45,707 bases of DNA. Origin: an uncultured Planctomycetaceae bacterium. Its GTDB lineage: Bacteria; Planctomycetota; Planctomycetia; Pirellulales; Thermoguttaceae. Both the position numbers and the translations under genes were made by a program. The stretch's first letter is position 1; each line of letters starts with the position of its first letter. This document shows positions 6,831 to 15,714 of this stretch, piece by piece. The notes under the pieces are model-generated. The model saw nothing but the letters and a program-made list of their open reading frames with translations. It was not told the DNA's origin and made no database searches. The stretch spans positions 1-45,707 of the forward strand of contig CAMZHY010000001.1 of assembly GCA_947307005.1 (NCBI GenBank), read 5' to 3'.

Positions 6831-9638
6831 TCATTCATCCTTGGAATCAGACTTTTTATCTTCTTCCTCGTTAGCTCCATCGCCATAGCCTGAACCATAA
6901 CCGGAGCCGTAACCCGCGCCATAGCCGCCGCCATAACCGTTGCCATAGCCCGCGCCATAGCCCGCGCCGTAACCCGCGCCGTAGCCGGATCCATAACCGC
7001 CGCCATAACCCGAACCATAACCAGCTCCATAACCGGCTCCATAACCGCCGCCGTAGCCGTAGCCGTAGCCGCGCCCATAACCGCCGCCATAGCCGCCGCC
7101 GTAACCTCCGCCATAGCCGCCGCCGTAGCCATAACCGTAGCCGCCGCCATAATCAGTCGAGGATTCTTCTTCAAGCGCCAGTTCGTTGTAGAAGTGGTGT
7201 TTCGCGTAAAGGTTGACTATGCACCCCAGAAGGTTTGCGCCGACTTCCGCAAGACTCCTGACGCCAGTAATAACGTCGGGACGTCCGCGGCGACGAATTC
7301 GGAAGATGTAGAAGACTCCGTCGACGCGCGGCGCGATCGACTGCGCGTCGTTTACATACAGAATCGGAGGCGCGTCGATGAGCACCACGTCGTACTTCTC
7401 GCGAAGTTCCGCAAGAAGTTGATCAAAGTTCTGACTCGCAAGAAGCTCGGCGGAGTTCTTGCGTTTCGTGCCTGACGTTACGACGTACAGGTTCTTAATA
7501 GGAGTCTCGTGCGTGGTCGAATCAATATCGGCGCTTCCTGAAAGAACGTTGGAAAGCCCCTCGTCGTTCACAAGCCCGAACCATTTATGAACGTCCGGCT
7601 TTCTCATGTCGCCGTCGATCAAAAGCACTTTCTTGCCCGCTTCCGCAACTTTAACGGCAAGGTTGGAAATACACATCGTTTTACCGTCGCCAGGGTGAGG
7701 ACTCGTGCCCATGACGATCACGCAACCGCTGCCCTTACGCTGACTAAAGAGTTTGGTGCGCACCTGACGGAAGAGTTCGCTCATTTGGTCGTTCGAATGA
7801 TAGTACGCAAAGAGCGCGGGATCGGGCAAATGAGCCTCGAGATTCTCTCGTCGCTTCTTTGGCGTAATGTCCTTGAAACGCGCCATAAAGGACGGAATCT
7901 GAACGAGTATCGGAATACGGCACGACCGAACGACTTCTGTCGGAGAGTGGAACGTCGCGTCTGTGATATCGACGAGGTACGCGATCACCACGCCAAGAAC
8001 CACGCCAAGAATGAAACCGACTGCAATGAACCGGAATAGGTTCGGATAAACCGGATTCCCGTTCGCCGTCGCCTGCGACAACACTTCAACCTGATACGTG
8101 TTCACGTCGCTCATGAGCGCAAGTTGCTTCAAACTCTGGTCCAAGCGTTCCTGCATCGATTTAAGAGATTCGATCGACAGTTTCTTCGTCTCGATCGTCT
8201 CGCGATATTCGGTAATCGCTCGAACTTCGTCGTCTTTGGCCTCGACATACGTATTGATCTTTGTCTTTTCCTCGCGCAACTCGGCCATACGCTGCTGAAG
8301 AGCGTTAATGTAAGTCTGAAGCAATTGGGGATACTTAATCAGACCGATTCGACCCGTCTCGCCTGCGGTCGATTCTCGAGACGCCTCAACTTCTTCTTCA
8401 AGGTGTTGAATCTGATCGCGAAGCGAAACAATCGTCGGGTGGTCTTCCGCTAACTGCTTCTGAGCTTCCACAAGCTTCATTTGGAGTTCGAGGAGCTTCT
8501 GCTGCATCGATCCTTCGGTTCGCGATATAATGTTCGATATCGCGATCTGCTCCGCGTCGCCGCTACCGTGAGCGGTCGATATGAGCGTGCCAAGAATACC
8601 GACGTCCTCGCCGCCGCTGATCAGCGCCATGATTTCCGTCTCGGGAATATCCTCAAAATCACGGCCAGCGATCGCCGATTCAAGCGCTTCGACTCGGTTT
8701 TCAAGCTTAAGGAGCTGGAAATCGATGTCGACCATATTTTCGCTCATCTTGACGAGCGACGTCAAAAGCGGGTTGTTCTCCTCGCTTCCAATGAAGGTGA
8801 CTTGAGACGTCTGGATAAATTCGAAAAGATCCTTCTTCTTTTCCTCGATATCCGCCTCAAGTTCCAGCTTAGAATCTTCAATCGCGGCCTTCACGTCGTT
8901 ATTCGTACGGTTGTACTTTTCCGTAAAATAAATCTGATACTGTTCGACGACCGTGTTCACAATCATCGCCGCTTCCTTCGGTTCGAGCGACTGACACGAA
9001 ATCATCAACGTGTTGGCGTCTTTAAAATCTCGCTGATCGCCGCCAATCCTGACGGAAATCATATCTTTGAGCGCGTTAATCGCTATATCATCGTTCTGCT
9101 GAATAGCTTCCGAGTTCGGATTGACCGTGCGCAACATTTTGCGCTTTTCTGGATCATTAATAATATTTCGCCACGTGTTCGCAAGAATCTGATATGACTT
9201 GACAATAATTGCGTGGGTTTCAATCTTCTCGCCGCGAAGGTTGCTTGACGTAATGCCGGCACCTCGTTCAACGCCGCTCAAAACCGACGCGGAGTTGGTC
9301 ACGGGAATGAACAAACTCGCGCTCGCCGCGTATCGCTTCGGCTGGTTGACGAAAAGGTAACCGGCGACAGCCGTCGCGGCAACCGCCATGAGAATGACGA
9401 TCCACGCTTGGCGTTCTAGAATATTGACGAAGTCGAAGAGGTTCAACTCGCGACCCACTCGCGGCGACGGCTGCAACGCGGCCGTAACCGAGCGCTGCAT
9501 CGTTTCGGAACCGCGGCGACCGCCGCGCGATTTCGATCGGGATCGCGAAGACGAAGACGCGCCTCGTTGCGCTTGCTGAGCAGAGTCTCCGACGTTTTCC
9601 GGCTTGTTGGACGTTTGATTTTCGGGATTATTAGCCAT
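6831..9638 (-). CDS. Wzc-like polysaccharide co-polymerase / tyrosine autokinase with Gly-Tyr tail
   Basis: A 935-residue inner-membrane protein that controls chain length and export of extracellular polysaccharide. The N-terminus is disordered and Ser/Arg-rich. A Wzz domain (about 60-500) lies between two membrane helices (about 75-92 and near 540), with long coiled coils in the periplasmic part. A cytoplasmic BY-kinase domain follows: Walker A GTSPHPGDGKT (from 644), Walker A' LLIDGDMRKP (from about 672), and Walker B VVLIDAPP (about 108 residues after the Walker A start). Residues about 830-921 are almost only Gly and Tyr in GxGY units, with 25 tyrosines, and an acidic end follows. A C-terminal Tyr cluster is the usual autophosphorylation region, but this one is far longer and more regular than usual. 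AAGG precedes the ATG. No glycosyltransferase genes are adjacent. Confidence 0.92.
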   Translation of the reverse strand: MANNPENQTSNKPENVGDSAQQAQRGASSSSRSRSKSRGGRRGSETMQRSVTAALQPSPRVGRELNLFDFVNILERQAWIVILMAVAATAVAGYLFVNQPKRYAASASLFIPVTNSASVLSGVERGAGITSSNLRGEKIETHAIIVKSYQILANTWRNIINDPEKRKMLRTVNPNSEAIQQNDDIAINALKDMISVRIGGDQRDFKDANTLMISCQSLEPKEAAMIVNTVVEQYQIYFTEKYNRTNNDVKAAIEDSKLELEADIEEKKKDLFEFIQTSQVTFIGSEENNPLLTSLVKMSENMVDIDFQLLKLENRVEALESAIAGRDFEDIPETEIMALISGGEDVGILGTLISTAHGSGDAEQIAISNIISRTEGSMQQKLLELQMKLVEAQKQLAEDHPTIVSLRDQIQHLEEEVEASRESTAGETGRIGLIKYPQLLQTYINALQQRMAELREEKTKINTYVEAKDDEVRAITEYRETIETKKLSIESLKSMQERLDQSLKQLALMSDVNTYQVEVLSQATANGNPVYPNLFRFIAVGFILGVVLGVVIAYLVDITDATFHSPTEVVRSCRIPILVQIPSFMARFKDITPKKRRENLEAHLPDPALFAYYHSNDQMSELFRQVRTKLFSQRKGSGCVIVMGTSPHPGDGKTMCISNLAVKVAEAGKKVLLIDGDMRKPDVHKWFGLVNDEGLSNVLSGSADIDSTTHETPIKNLYVVTSGTKRKNSAELLASQNFDQLLAELREKYDVVLIDAPPILYVNDAQSIAPRVDGVFYIFRIRRRGRPDVITGVRSLAEVGANLLGCIVNLYAKHHFYNELALEEESSTDYGGGYGYGYGGGYGGGYGGGYGGGYGRGYGYGYGGGYGAGYGAGYGSGYGGGYGSGYGAGYGAGYGAGYGNGYGGGYGAGYGSGYGSGYGDGANEEEDKKSDSKDE
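6876..7151 (-). repeat. tandem GxGY-coding repeat
   Basis: About 23 in-frame units, mostly 12 bp, each coding Gly-x-Gly-Tyr (x = G, A, S, R or N) at the 3' end of the autokinase gene. Third positions vary (GGC/GGT/GGA/GGG), so the amino-acid pattern is more regular than the DNA. That suggests selection on the protein and not only recent slippage. Confidence 0.9.
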
Positions 9639-11269
9639 GTGCCTTACCTGACTTTACTTAAACTGACGAGCGATCGGCGAAGACGACGTAAAACGCCGCC
9701 CTTAGCGCTATCTGACGTTTTCAAACTTTTATCGTTTCAGGAAGATTAAAAGCTTCCCAAAAAAATCTCTAACGCCATAGCTTTTCGGGACGACTGTCAA
9801 ACTTTGTCCGGTCTCTATCAACTCAATTCTCGGGAAAAATCCATCTTTCCCCAAAGGCGAAACAACCGTCAAGAGTATAATCAAAGGTCCGTTTTAAGAA
9901 AAGAGCGGTTTTAATCGGATTTAACTATTGATATGTTAAAATTTTATAGTTAGCGAAAAAAGGTTGTTTATATATTTTACAACAACATAAATACAATAGT
10001 AATAATAGGCGCTTATTATTGGCATGATTCTTGTAGAAGAATTTTAAACAAGCGAGTTTAAAGAAAAAATAACACCAAAATAAATATATTATTAAAAAAT
10101 TTCTAATAAAATACTTTACATAATATATTAAATATAAATAAACAATAGTGGATTTGTAAAAAAATATCGTCGCACAGAAATTTTTATTTTTTCTGAAAAA
10201 ATATCGTCCATCGCGTAAGAGAACCCACAATCTCCTCCTTCGTGTTCGGAGAACTACATTTTCCACTCCGATAAAACGAGGCTTCATCGATCTGATAAAA
10301 CTCTCCTATCTTACTGGACGGCATTCAGTTTGAACAGTTCAATCCAGCTGTAAATCTTCGCGCGTATTAACGCTCGGCTAATTTGAGCGCTTTCAATCAG
10401 ATCGGTTGCTTCTGTTAAGATCAGACGATGTTAAAAAGGCTGACAAAACAACTTAAACATCTATCGGAATTACTAACTATTTATCAAAATTCAAATCTTG
10501 AATTCGAGCGCGTTAAGAACAATTCTACTAATAGAAGTATAGTAATTTTCGTATGTTAAGTTATTATAACGACAATCCGAACGTTTTAAACAAAGCGTCT
10601 TCCAAATGTCTATATAGATTATAACTTCCGATCCATTCGCACATTACTATGTTTTGGATTCAAAACGCCGCCCAGCGTCTCCATCGCTGACTATCGCGAC
10701 AAGATCAATTCTAAAACGCCGCGAGGAATTATTCAATTTCGATAATCAATATTATTACTCGGGCCGTTACGAACGACCGCGCTCATCATTGTCATTCCGA
10801 CGAGCATCGCTCGCGCGACGTCGTGAAAGCTTCTAGAGAAAACAACCTTACATGGGCATTACTATGAGGAGCAACAATTCAAAAGCGCCGCGTCTCAACG
10901 TCGACATGCGATTTCCCTGCGTTATTCGCCGCAAAGACAGAATAGGTCGCCCTAAATTAAGAAATAACGTCGCAAAAACAGGAAAGAGGCCGTCAATTCG
11001 CGCAAAACAAACAAAGACAGAGCAGACGGCTATGAAGTCAGCTAAACGTAGACCGCTTAACTTAAAACCACTTGAAACTCAAGACGTCGATCAGAGAAAG
11101 GGAATTCTTCGTCTTGACGTCGCAATAAAAAACGCGAATGAGCCGACCCGCTCATACAAAAGGAAAGAACGAAGAGAGGAACATCGCTTGCGAATATTCC
11201 TCTCAACGTCCATTTTCCTGTTGGCTCGAGTCTGAGCTCAGTCCCGTTCGGCTGAGGAGCGAAGGAGAC
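9639..11269. other. long, partly A+T-rich intergenic region
   Basis: About 1.6 kb with no gene I can support. The stretch from about 9900 to 10180 is very A+T-rich, with many short A and T runs. The part next to the autokinase gene has a possible minus-strand -10 (TATACT, complement of 9874-9879) but no clear -35. The longest open frame (10852-11235, plus) codes a Lys/Arg-rich product without a ribosome site and is rejected. A small RNA or a decayed gene is possible but unproven. Confidence 0.4.
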
Positions 11270-11881
11270 TCATTCGGCATGCTTACTGGCGGTAGCCAGC
11301 GGAATCGCGATAGCGCATGCGATAGCGGCGCCGATCAAAGCGAAACTTCCAATGGACATGCCGCCCAAAGCGCCGCCGCCAAATCCGCCGCCGTATCCGC
11401 CGCCATAACCCGCGGCGTCGTAGGACGGAATCGAACCGGGAACGTCAGCCGGATAAGTCGGCGTTCCATAGTTCTGAGTGGGAACGCCACGAGCGGGGGC
11501 AACGTTCTGGGCGTTCGGATTGTAGACCTGAAGTCCATCGCGGTCGAGGACGAGGTCGACGGAACCGTTATTATTTCCATCGGCGTCTTGCGCGAAAACT
11601 TCAGTCGTGATAGAGCCAAAATAACCGGTCGAGGGCTGCTCGGCCGAAACGAAATAAGTTCCAGGCTCGAGTTCGCTAATCGTCACGCCTTCGCCTTCAG
11701 CGGCGCTGACCGTATCTTCGGCAACCTTATTGCCGTTAAGATCCATGACGGTATAGTGAATATCCTGAGACGGAGCGACGCCGTCCGAGGTACGAGAGAG
11801 GAAACGAACCTGATTCGCCTGAGCGACGGCGATGAACGCCAGAACTGCAACGCAGACGATCGCGCCAATAATCTTTTTCAT
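11270..11881 (-). CDS. secreted or surface-attached hypothetical protein with Gly-Tyr segment
   Basis: A 203-residue protein of unrecognised family. Residues 1-23 form a clear signal peptide (MKKIIGAIVCVAVLAFIAVAQA). Residues about 25-110 look like one beta-sandwich domain: alternating strands, VMDLNGNKVAEDT and ELEPGTYFVSAEQP resemble the carboxypeptidase-regulatory / prealbumin-like folds that decorate exported proteins. A Pro/Asn/Tyr-rich linker leads to YGGGYGGGFGGGALGG and a final hydrophobic segment of about 25 residues that could anchor it in a membrane. The Gly-Tyr stretch echoes the tail of the tyrosine autokinase encoded next on the same strand. No good ribosome site precedes the ATG at 11881. 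Envelope location is inferred. Confidence 0.75.
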   Translation of the reverse strand: MKKIIGAIVCVAVLAFIAVAQANQVRFLSRTSDGVAPSQDIHYTVMDLNGNKVAEDTVSAAEGEGVTISELEPGTYFVSAEQPSTGYFGSITTEVFAQDADGNNNGSVDLVLDRDGLQVYNPNAQNVAPARGVPTQNYGTPTYPADVPGSIPSYDAAGYGGGYGGGFGGGALGGMSIGSFALIGAAIACAIAIPLATASKHAE

Positions 11882-12275
11882 GGTTTCACCAATCCTTCAA
11901 AATTCCTATGCGTTATACGCTATTTAGCCGAACAAGTACGCAGGAAAGTACTCCCACCCACTTTTCGACCTATTTTAACTAGGGACTAATAAAAATCAAC
12001 ACGGTAAACGACTTTTTTTCTTAATTTCTCTAAAAAATCGGTATGTTTGGTTTTACTAATCAATAAACGCTATATATTGTGTAAATTAACAAAATAAATT
12101 AACTCAAAAGTCAAAACAACCTTTCGAATTCTAGCCGAGTAGTTAAATCATACCGTAACGATCTTTGATTCACCTCCCCCTTAAAGGATCAAGATCACTA
12201 TGTAAGAATTTATTTTCCATAAACTTATAAAACAAAACAATCGATAGCCTTCAAATTGACAAAATAAAGCCGCCG
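11882..12275. other. A+T-rich intergenic region
   Basis: About 390 bp between the HD-domain gene and the secreted-protein gene, both on the minus strand, with a very A+T-rich core (12000-12250). TTGACT on the minus strand (complement of 12109-12114) could be a -35 for the secreted protein, but the matching -10 is poor. I see no gene or structured RNA here. Confidence 0.35.
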
Positions 12276-12884
12276 CTACCTATCGTCGCTCTTTCTTAAC
12301 GCTCTCTTCAACCTTTCAACGACATAAGACAACTCGTTCGCAACAGGCGATTCCCTTCGCTTTAAGACGTCTAAAACGGAATCGTAAAACCACGCCTGCG
12401 AATCGGGACCCGCTTTAAATTTTGATAGAATATCGTCTTCGTTAAAAAGCGTGAAACTCCTAAGGAGCGACGTCGCGTTGTCAAGCTTGTCGCACGCGCT
12501 CACAAGAAGCGCGCCTGGATCGCAACGTTCCATTCTCGCAAGGTACTTCTCTTTACGTTCGCGCCACGGAGCCTTACGGGTCGCGTCGGACGCGGTCGAA
12601 TCGGAAACGTCTAAAACAATGGCGGCGACCGCGTCGCCAAATTCTTCGCGAACGCGTTCTAACGCGGCCATCCCCCCGCAATCCTCGACAACGTCGTGAA
12701 GAAGCGCCGCAATCGCCACGTTCTCCGAGGCTCCGTAATCGAGCGTCAATCCCGAAACGCGCAAAAGATGCGAGAGATACGGAACGTCGCCGTTTTTTCT
12801 TTTTTGTTCGCGATGCGCGTCCGACGCAAATTTTAACGCCGCGTCGTAACGATCGGTCAAAGTCCCGGCTCCAAATCGTTCCAT
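12276..12884 (-). CDS. stand-alone RelA/SpoT-type HD hydrolase (Mesh1-like)
   Basis: A 202-residue cytosolic HD-domain protein. The metal-binding pattern of the (p)ppGpp hydrolase domain is visible: H24 in AHREQKRKNG, H39 in YLSHLLRV, H63-D64 with E67-D68 in ALLHDVVED, and a distal Asp in ACDKLDN. There is no synthetase, TGS or ACT domain, so it matches small alarmone hydrolases or related HD phosphohydrolases. Hydrolysis of (p)ppGpp or another nucleotide is the likely role; the exact substrate is not provable here. GGGGAG precedes the ATG at 12884. It is the last gene of the minus-strand cluster and starts 32 bp after the PCMT-like gene, so co-transcription is likely. Confidence 0.8.
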   Translation of the reverse strand: MERFGAGTLTDRYDAALKFASDAHREQKRKNGDVPYLSHLLRVSGLTLDYGASENVAIAALLHDVVEDCGGMAALERVREEFGDAVAAIVLDVSDSTASDATRKAPWRERKEKYLARMERCDPGALLVSACDKLDNATSLLRSFTLFNEDDILSKFKAGPDSQAWFYDSVLDVLKRRESPVANELSYVVERLKRALRKSDDR

Positions 12885-12916
12885 CCCCTCGTCTCCCCTA
12901 ACGCTTCAACTGTAAT

Positions 12917-14662
12917 TCAACGGTTGCGCGACGACTTTTCAAATTTATCTCGAACCTCAAGTCCGTCGAATTCAACCGCGCCTATTCCGTCAAGCAATCC
13001 GATCGTCAACGTCGCCTCTCTAGCGCGAGCCGGAACGGAAACGTCGGTCGAGAATTCTTCCCACGCGCATGGTTCCAACGCGGATTCAACGACGGACGTC
13101 GCGCCGAGGGATTTGCGCCCCCGATCAAAAAACTCGATTCTTACAAGTTCCGCGGTTGTTTTTTCTACTCGAGACCTCAACGACGCGACTCGATACGCGC
13201 CGGAAACGACAAGCTTTCTCACCGCCGATCCGTCGACGGCAAAGCTCTGGCTCATTTGGCTGCGAAGCTCGCGTTCCCGTTGGTTGCGTTTAACCGCTTC
13301 GCTCGCCTCCGTGATCTCCACGCGCTCTTCTGGAAGCGTCGCCGCTCGAATTCGTTCTTCGTTTCGATCTTTTTTTTCATGATTGAGCGCAATCGTTTCA
13401 TTTACAAAACGGCATGCTTTCGACCCTTCATAGGAATCGCCGCTATCCGCAACATTGAAATTCCAAGCGTCATACCATCCGATTGGAGTCGCGGAAAACG
13501 CGTTGTTTTCCTTCTTTTCCGTCGCGTCTTCTTGCCCTGTTTCGTCGAAATTATCGCGCGACGGCTCGGGATCAAGTTCTTCAAAACCGCCGCCGACAAG
13601 CGTCGGCGCCGTTAAATCGCGATCTGAAAAATCCTCCGTTAGTGGTCCGACTCGCGTCGGAAGAAGAACGCTTTCCTCGAGCGTTCCATTCTTCTTCTTT
13701 CCGAGAACCCAGAGCTGACGAAAACGATCCCCGACTGGCGCGACGATAAGTCCTCCCTCGGCAAGCTGATCGACCAACGACGAAGGAATCGATTCTACTG
13801 CGCGCGTTACGAGGATTTTATTAAAAGGCGCCGAGTCTGATCGCCCCTCAAGGGGATCGCCCGTCTGAAAATCAACATTGGCGTAGCGCAATTTTTTACA
13901 CGCGTCAGACGCGTGTTTTACGGCGTCTCGATTCGCGCCGACCGCGTAAACTTCGGCTGCGAGTCCGCTTAAAATCGCAGCCGAATAACCGCCGCCCGCT
14001 TCGACGACTAAAACGCGATCGGATTCTTGAGGATTAAGCGCCTCGATCGAAAAGGCGACGTCAAAAGGACGGGGTTCTTGTCCCTCTCCGTCAAGCGAAA
14101 CTTCTACGTCGACATACGCTAGATCGCGTTGTTTTTTAGGAATGAACTCAACCCGTGGAATCCGCGTAAAAACGCGCAAAACGCGAATGTTAGAGAGTTT
14201 CTTTGTCGGAATTAACGATTCGACGGTCAGTAAGGTCGCTCCTTGAACCTTAGAATAGCGTTTTTCCCATTCTTCCGGAGTTAACGGCGCGAAAGACGCG
14301 TTTTTTCGAACGCCATTGTCCTTCGAAGATTTTTTACCGGGCGTTTTAACGTCCTGCTTCTCTTCAGACGACGCGACGTTCTCCTTTGATTTTTGAGAAG
14401 ACGGAGTTTTACGGACGTCGCGTCCATTCTTAGACGTTTTACTCTCTAACGTTCCGTTAGAATTCGAGTTTTGCGCCTTCATTGCGGAGTCTTCTTCCGA
14501 AGATAGGGAAGACTTCGGAAGAAGAGCCTGCGAATCGTCTTGGGGTTCCTGCCGCGCGGCTGGAGAGCGTAATTTAACCTCAACGGCGCCAGAAGAATCA
14601 ACGAAGAAGCCCCAAAAGAAAAGCGCGAAAAAAGTCGCGACGGCGACAATCGTTCGTTTCAC
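12917..14662 (-). CDS. exported protein with degenerate PCMT-type methyltransferase domain
   Basis: A 581-residue protein starting with GTG at 14662, supported by GGAGG just upstream. Residues 1-26 are a signal peptide, followed by a low-complexity Ser/Lys-rich linker (about 35-125). Residues about 135-350 resemble protein-L-isoaspartate O-methyltransferase: a helical lead, then VLVVEAGGGYSAAILSGL in the position of the SAM-binding glycine motif. The family's GTGSGY is EAGGGY here, and the next strand reads VYAVGANRD where an acidic residue usually holds the SAM ribose. The C-terminal part (about 390-575) looks like a beta-rich carbohydrate-binding-like domain. An exported SAM-dependent enzyme would lack cofactor, so loss of catalysis or another ligand is plausible. 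It lies 26 bp after the ABC ATPase gene. Function unknown. Confidence 0.75.
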   Translation of the reverse strand: MKRTIVAVATFFALFFWGFFVDSSGAVEVKLRSPAARQEPQDDSQALLPKSSLSSEEDSAMKAQNSNSNGTLESKTSKNGRDVRKTPSSQKSKENVASSEEKQDVKTPGKKSSKDNGVRKNASFAPLTPEEWEKRYSKVQGATLLTVESLIPTKKLSNIRVLRVFTRIPRVEFIPKKQRDLAYVDVEVSLDGEGQEPRPFDVAFSIEALNPQESDRVLVVEAGGGYSAAILSGLAAEVYAVGANRDAVKHASDACKKLRYANVDFQTGDPLEGRSDSAPFNKILVTRAVESIPSSLVDQLAEGGLIVAPVGDRFRQLWVLGKKKNGTLEESVLLPTRVGPLTEDFSDRDLTAPTLVGGGFEELDPEPSRDNFDETGQEDATEKKENNAFSATPIGWYDAWNFNVADSGDSYEGSKACRFVNETIALNHEKKDRNEERIRAATLPEERVEITEASEAVKRNQRERELRSQMSQSFAVDGSAVRKLVVSGAYRVASLRSRVEKTTAELVRIEFFDRGRKSLGATSVVESALEPCAWEEFSTDVSVPARAREATLTIGLLDGIGAVEFDGLEVRDKFEKSSRNR

Positions 14663-14688
14663 GATTCCTCCGAACTGAAAAAGGCGCG

Positions 14689-15648
14689 TTACGCGGTGAC
14701 GCCTCGCGTTAGCGTCATAAACGCAGTTTCAAGGTTTATCTCTTCCTCGCGGAAAGACTTTACGCGAAATCTTCGTTCGATAAGTCGCGTTAAAAGCGCG
14801 GAATAGTCGTCTAATCCCAGTCCCTTCTTGATAAAAACGCGAATCGCGCCCGATCGATCAAGTTCTACGTTGTCGACGACGACGTCGTCGGAGAGGAATT
14901 TCATACATTCCTCGGTCTTCTTCTTATTCGTCTCGGGATCAGACTCGGCAAGCTCGACAAGAACGGCGATTTGATCGCGCACGCGACGCATAACGTCTTC
15001 AACTTTTGCGTCCACGAGCAACTCGCCGCGCTCAATAATGCCAACTTTATTGCAGACGTCGGCCAGTTCGGGGAGAATATGGCTGGAAACCATAATGGTT
15101 TTCCCCTTGCCTCCGAGTCGCTTTAAAAGTTCTCGAATCTCGATTCGCGCGCGAGGATCGAGTCCGCTTGCCGGCTCGTCTAGGAGAAGCACCTGCGGGT
15201 CGTGAAGGAGAACCCTCGCAAGTCCGAGACGTTGCGTCATGCCGCGACTAAGACTGGTGACGAGAGCTTCCCGTTTGTATCCAAGGTCGACTAGTTCGAG
15301 GACCTCGTTGCACACGCGTCGGCGCGCTTCGCCGCGAACGCGATACGCGGCGGCAAAAAATTCAAGGTACTCGATAACTTTCATATCGTCGTAAACGCCA
15401 AAGAAATCCGGCATAAAACCAATGATCCGGCGAATTTCTTTCGGGTGGGTATAGATAGACATGCCGCAAACGTACGCTTCGCCCCAAGTCGGCTGCAATA
15501 ACGTCGCCAGCATCTTCATGGTCGTCGTTTTACCGGAACCGTTAGGACCGATAAACCCAAAAAGATCGCCTTCATTAAGTTCAAGCGTAAGATTCTTCAG
15601 CGCGAAGAGCTTGCCGTATTGTTTGGTTAATTCTTCTGTTTTAATCAT
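14689..15648 (-). CDS. ABC transporter ATP-binding protein
   Basis: A 319-residue ABC ATPase of the exporter type. Walker A is GPNGSGKTT (34-42), the signature is LSRGMTQRL, Walker B is VLLLDEPASGLDP, and the switch His is in VSSHILPEL. The C-terminal about 90 residues form the extra domain common in CcmA/NatA/GldA-like ATPases. It should energise a membrane complex together with an ABC permease. No classical permease gene lies beside it, but the upstream 826-residue membrane protein is the obvious co-operon partner. The spacing of 66 bp upstream and 26 bp downstream, all on the same strand, supports an operon. Substrate unknown. Confidence 0.92.
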   Translation of the reverse strand: MIKTEELTKQYGKLFALKNLTLELNEGDLFGFIGPNGSGKTTTMKMLATLLQPTWGEAYVCGMSIYTHPKEIRRIIGFMPDFFGVYDDMKVIEYLEFFAAAYRVRGEARRRVCNEVLELVDLGYKREALVTSLSRGMTQRLGLARVLLHDPQVLLLDEPASGLDPRARIEIRELLKRLGGKGKTIMVSSHILPELADVCNKVGIIERGELLVDAKVEDVMRRVRDQIAVLVELAESDPETNKKKTEECMKFLSDDVVVDNVELDRSGAIRVFIKKGLGLDDYSALLTRLIERRFRVKSFREEEINLETAFMTLTRGVTA

Positions 15649-15714
15649 CGGATTATCCGGTTGATCGTATCGATTTTAAACAGACGTAAAGCGTTGCAGA
15701 ACGTCGGATTATTA

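Noticed and set aside
9925..10287. Open frame of 120 codons on the minus strand in A+T-rich DNA
   Set aside because: Product is Phe/Tyr/Leu-rich as expected for translated A+T runs; no ribosome site or domain.
10852..11235. Open frame of 127 codons in the long spacer
   Set aside because: Lys/Arg-rich product, no ribosome site, AGA/AGG/ATA codons unlike neighbouring genes, and no recognisable domain. A decayed gene is possible but not shown.
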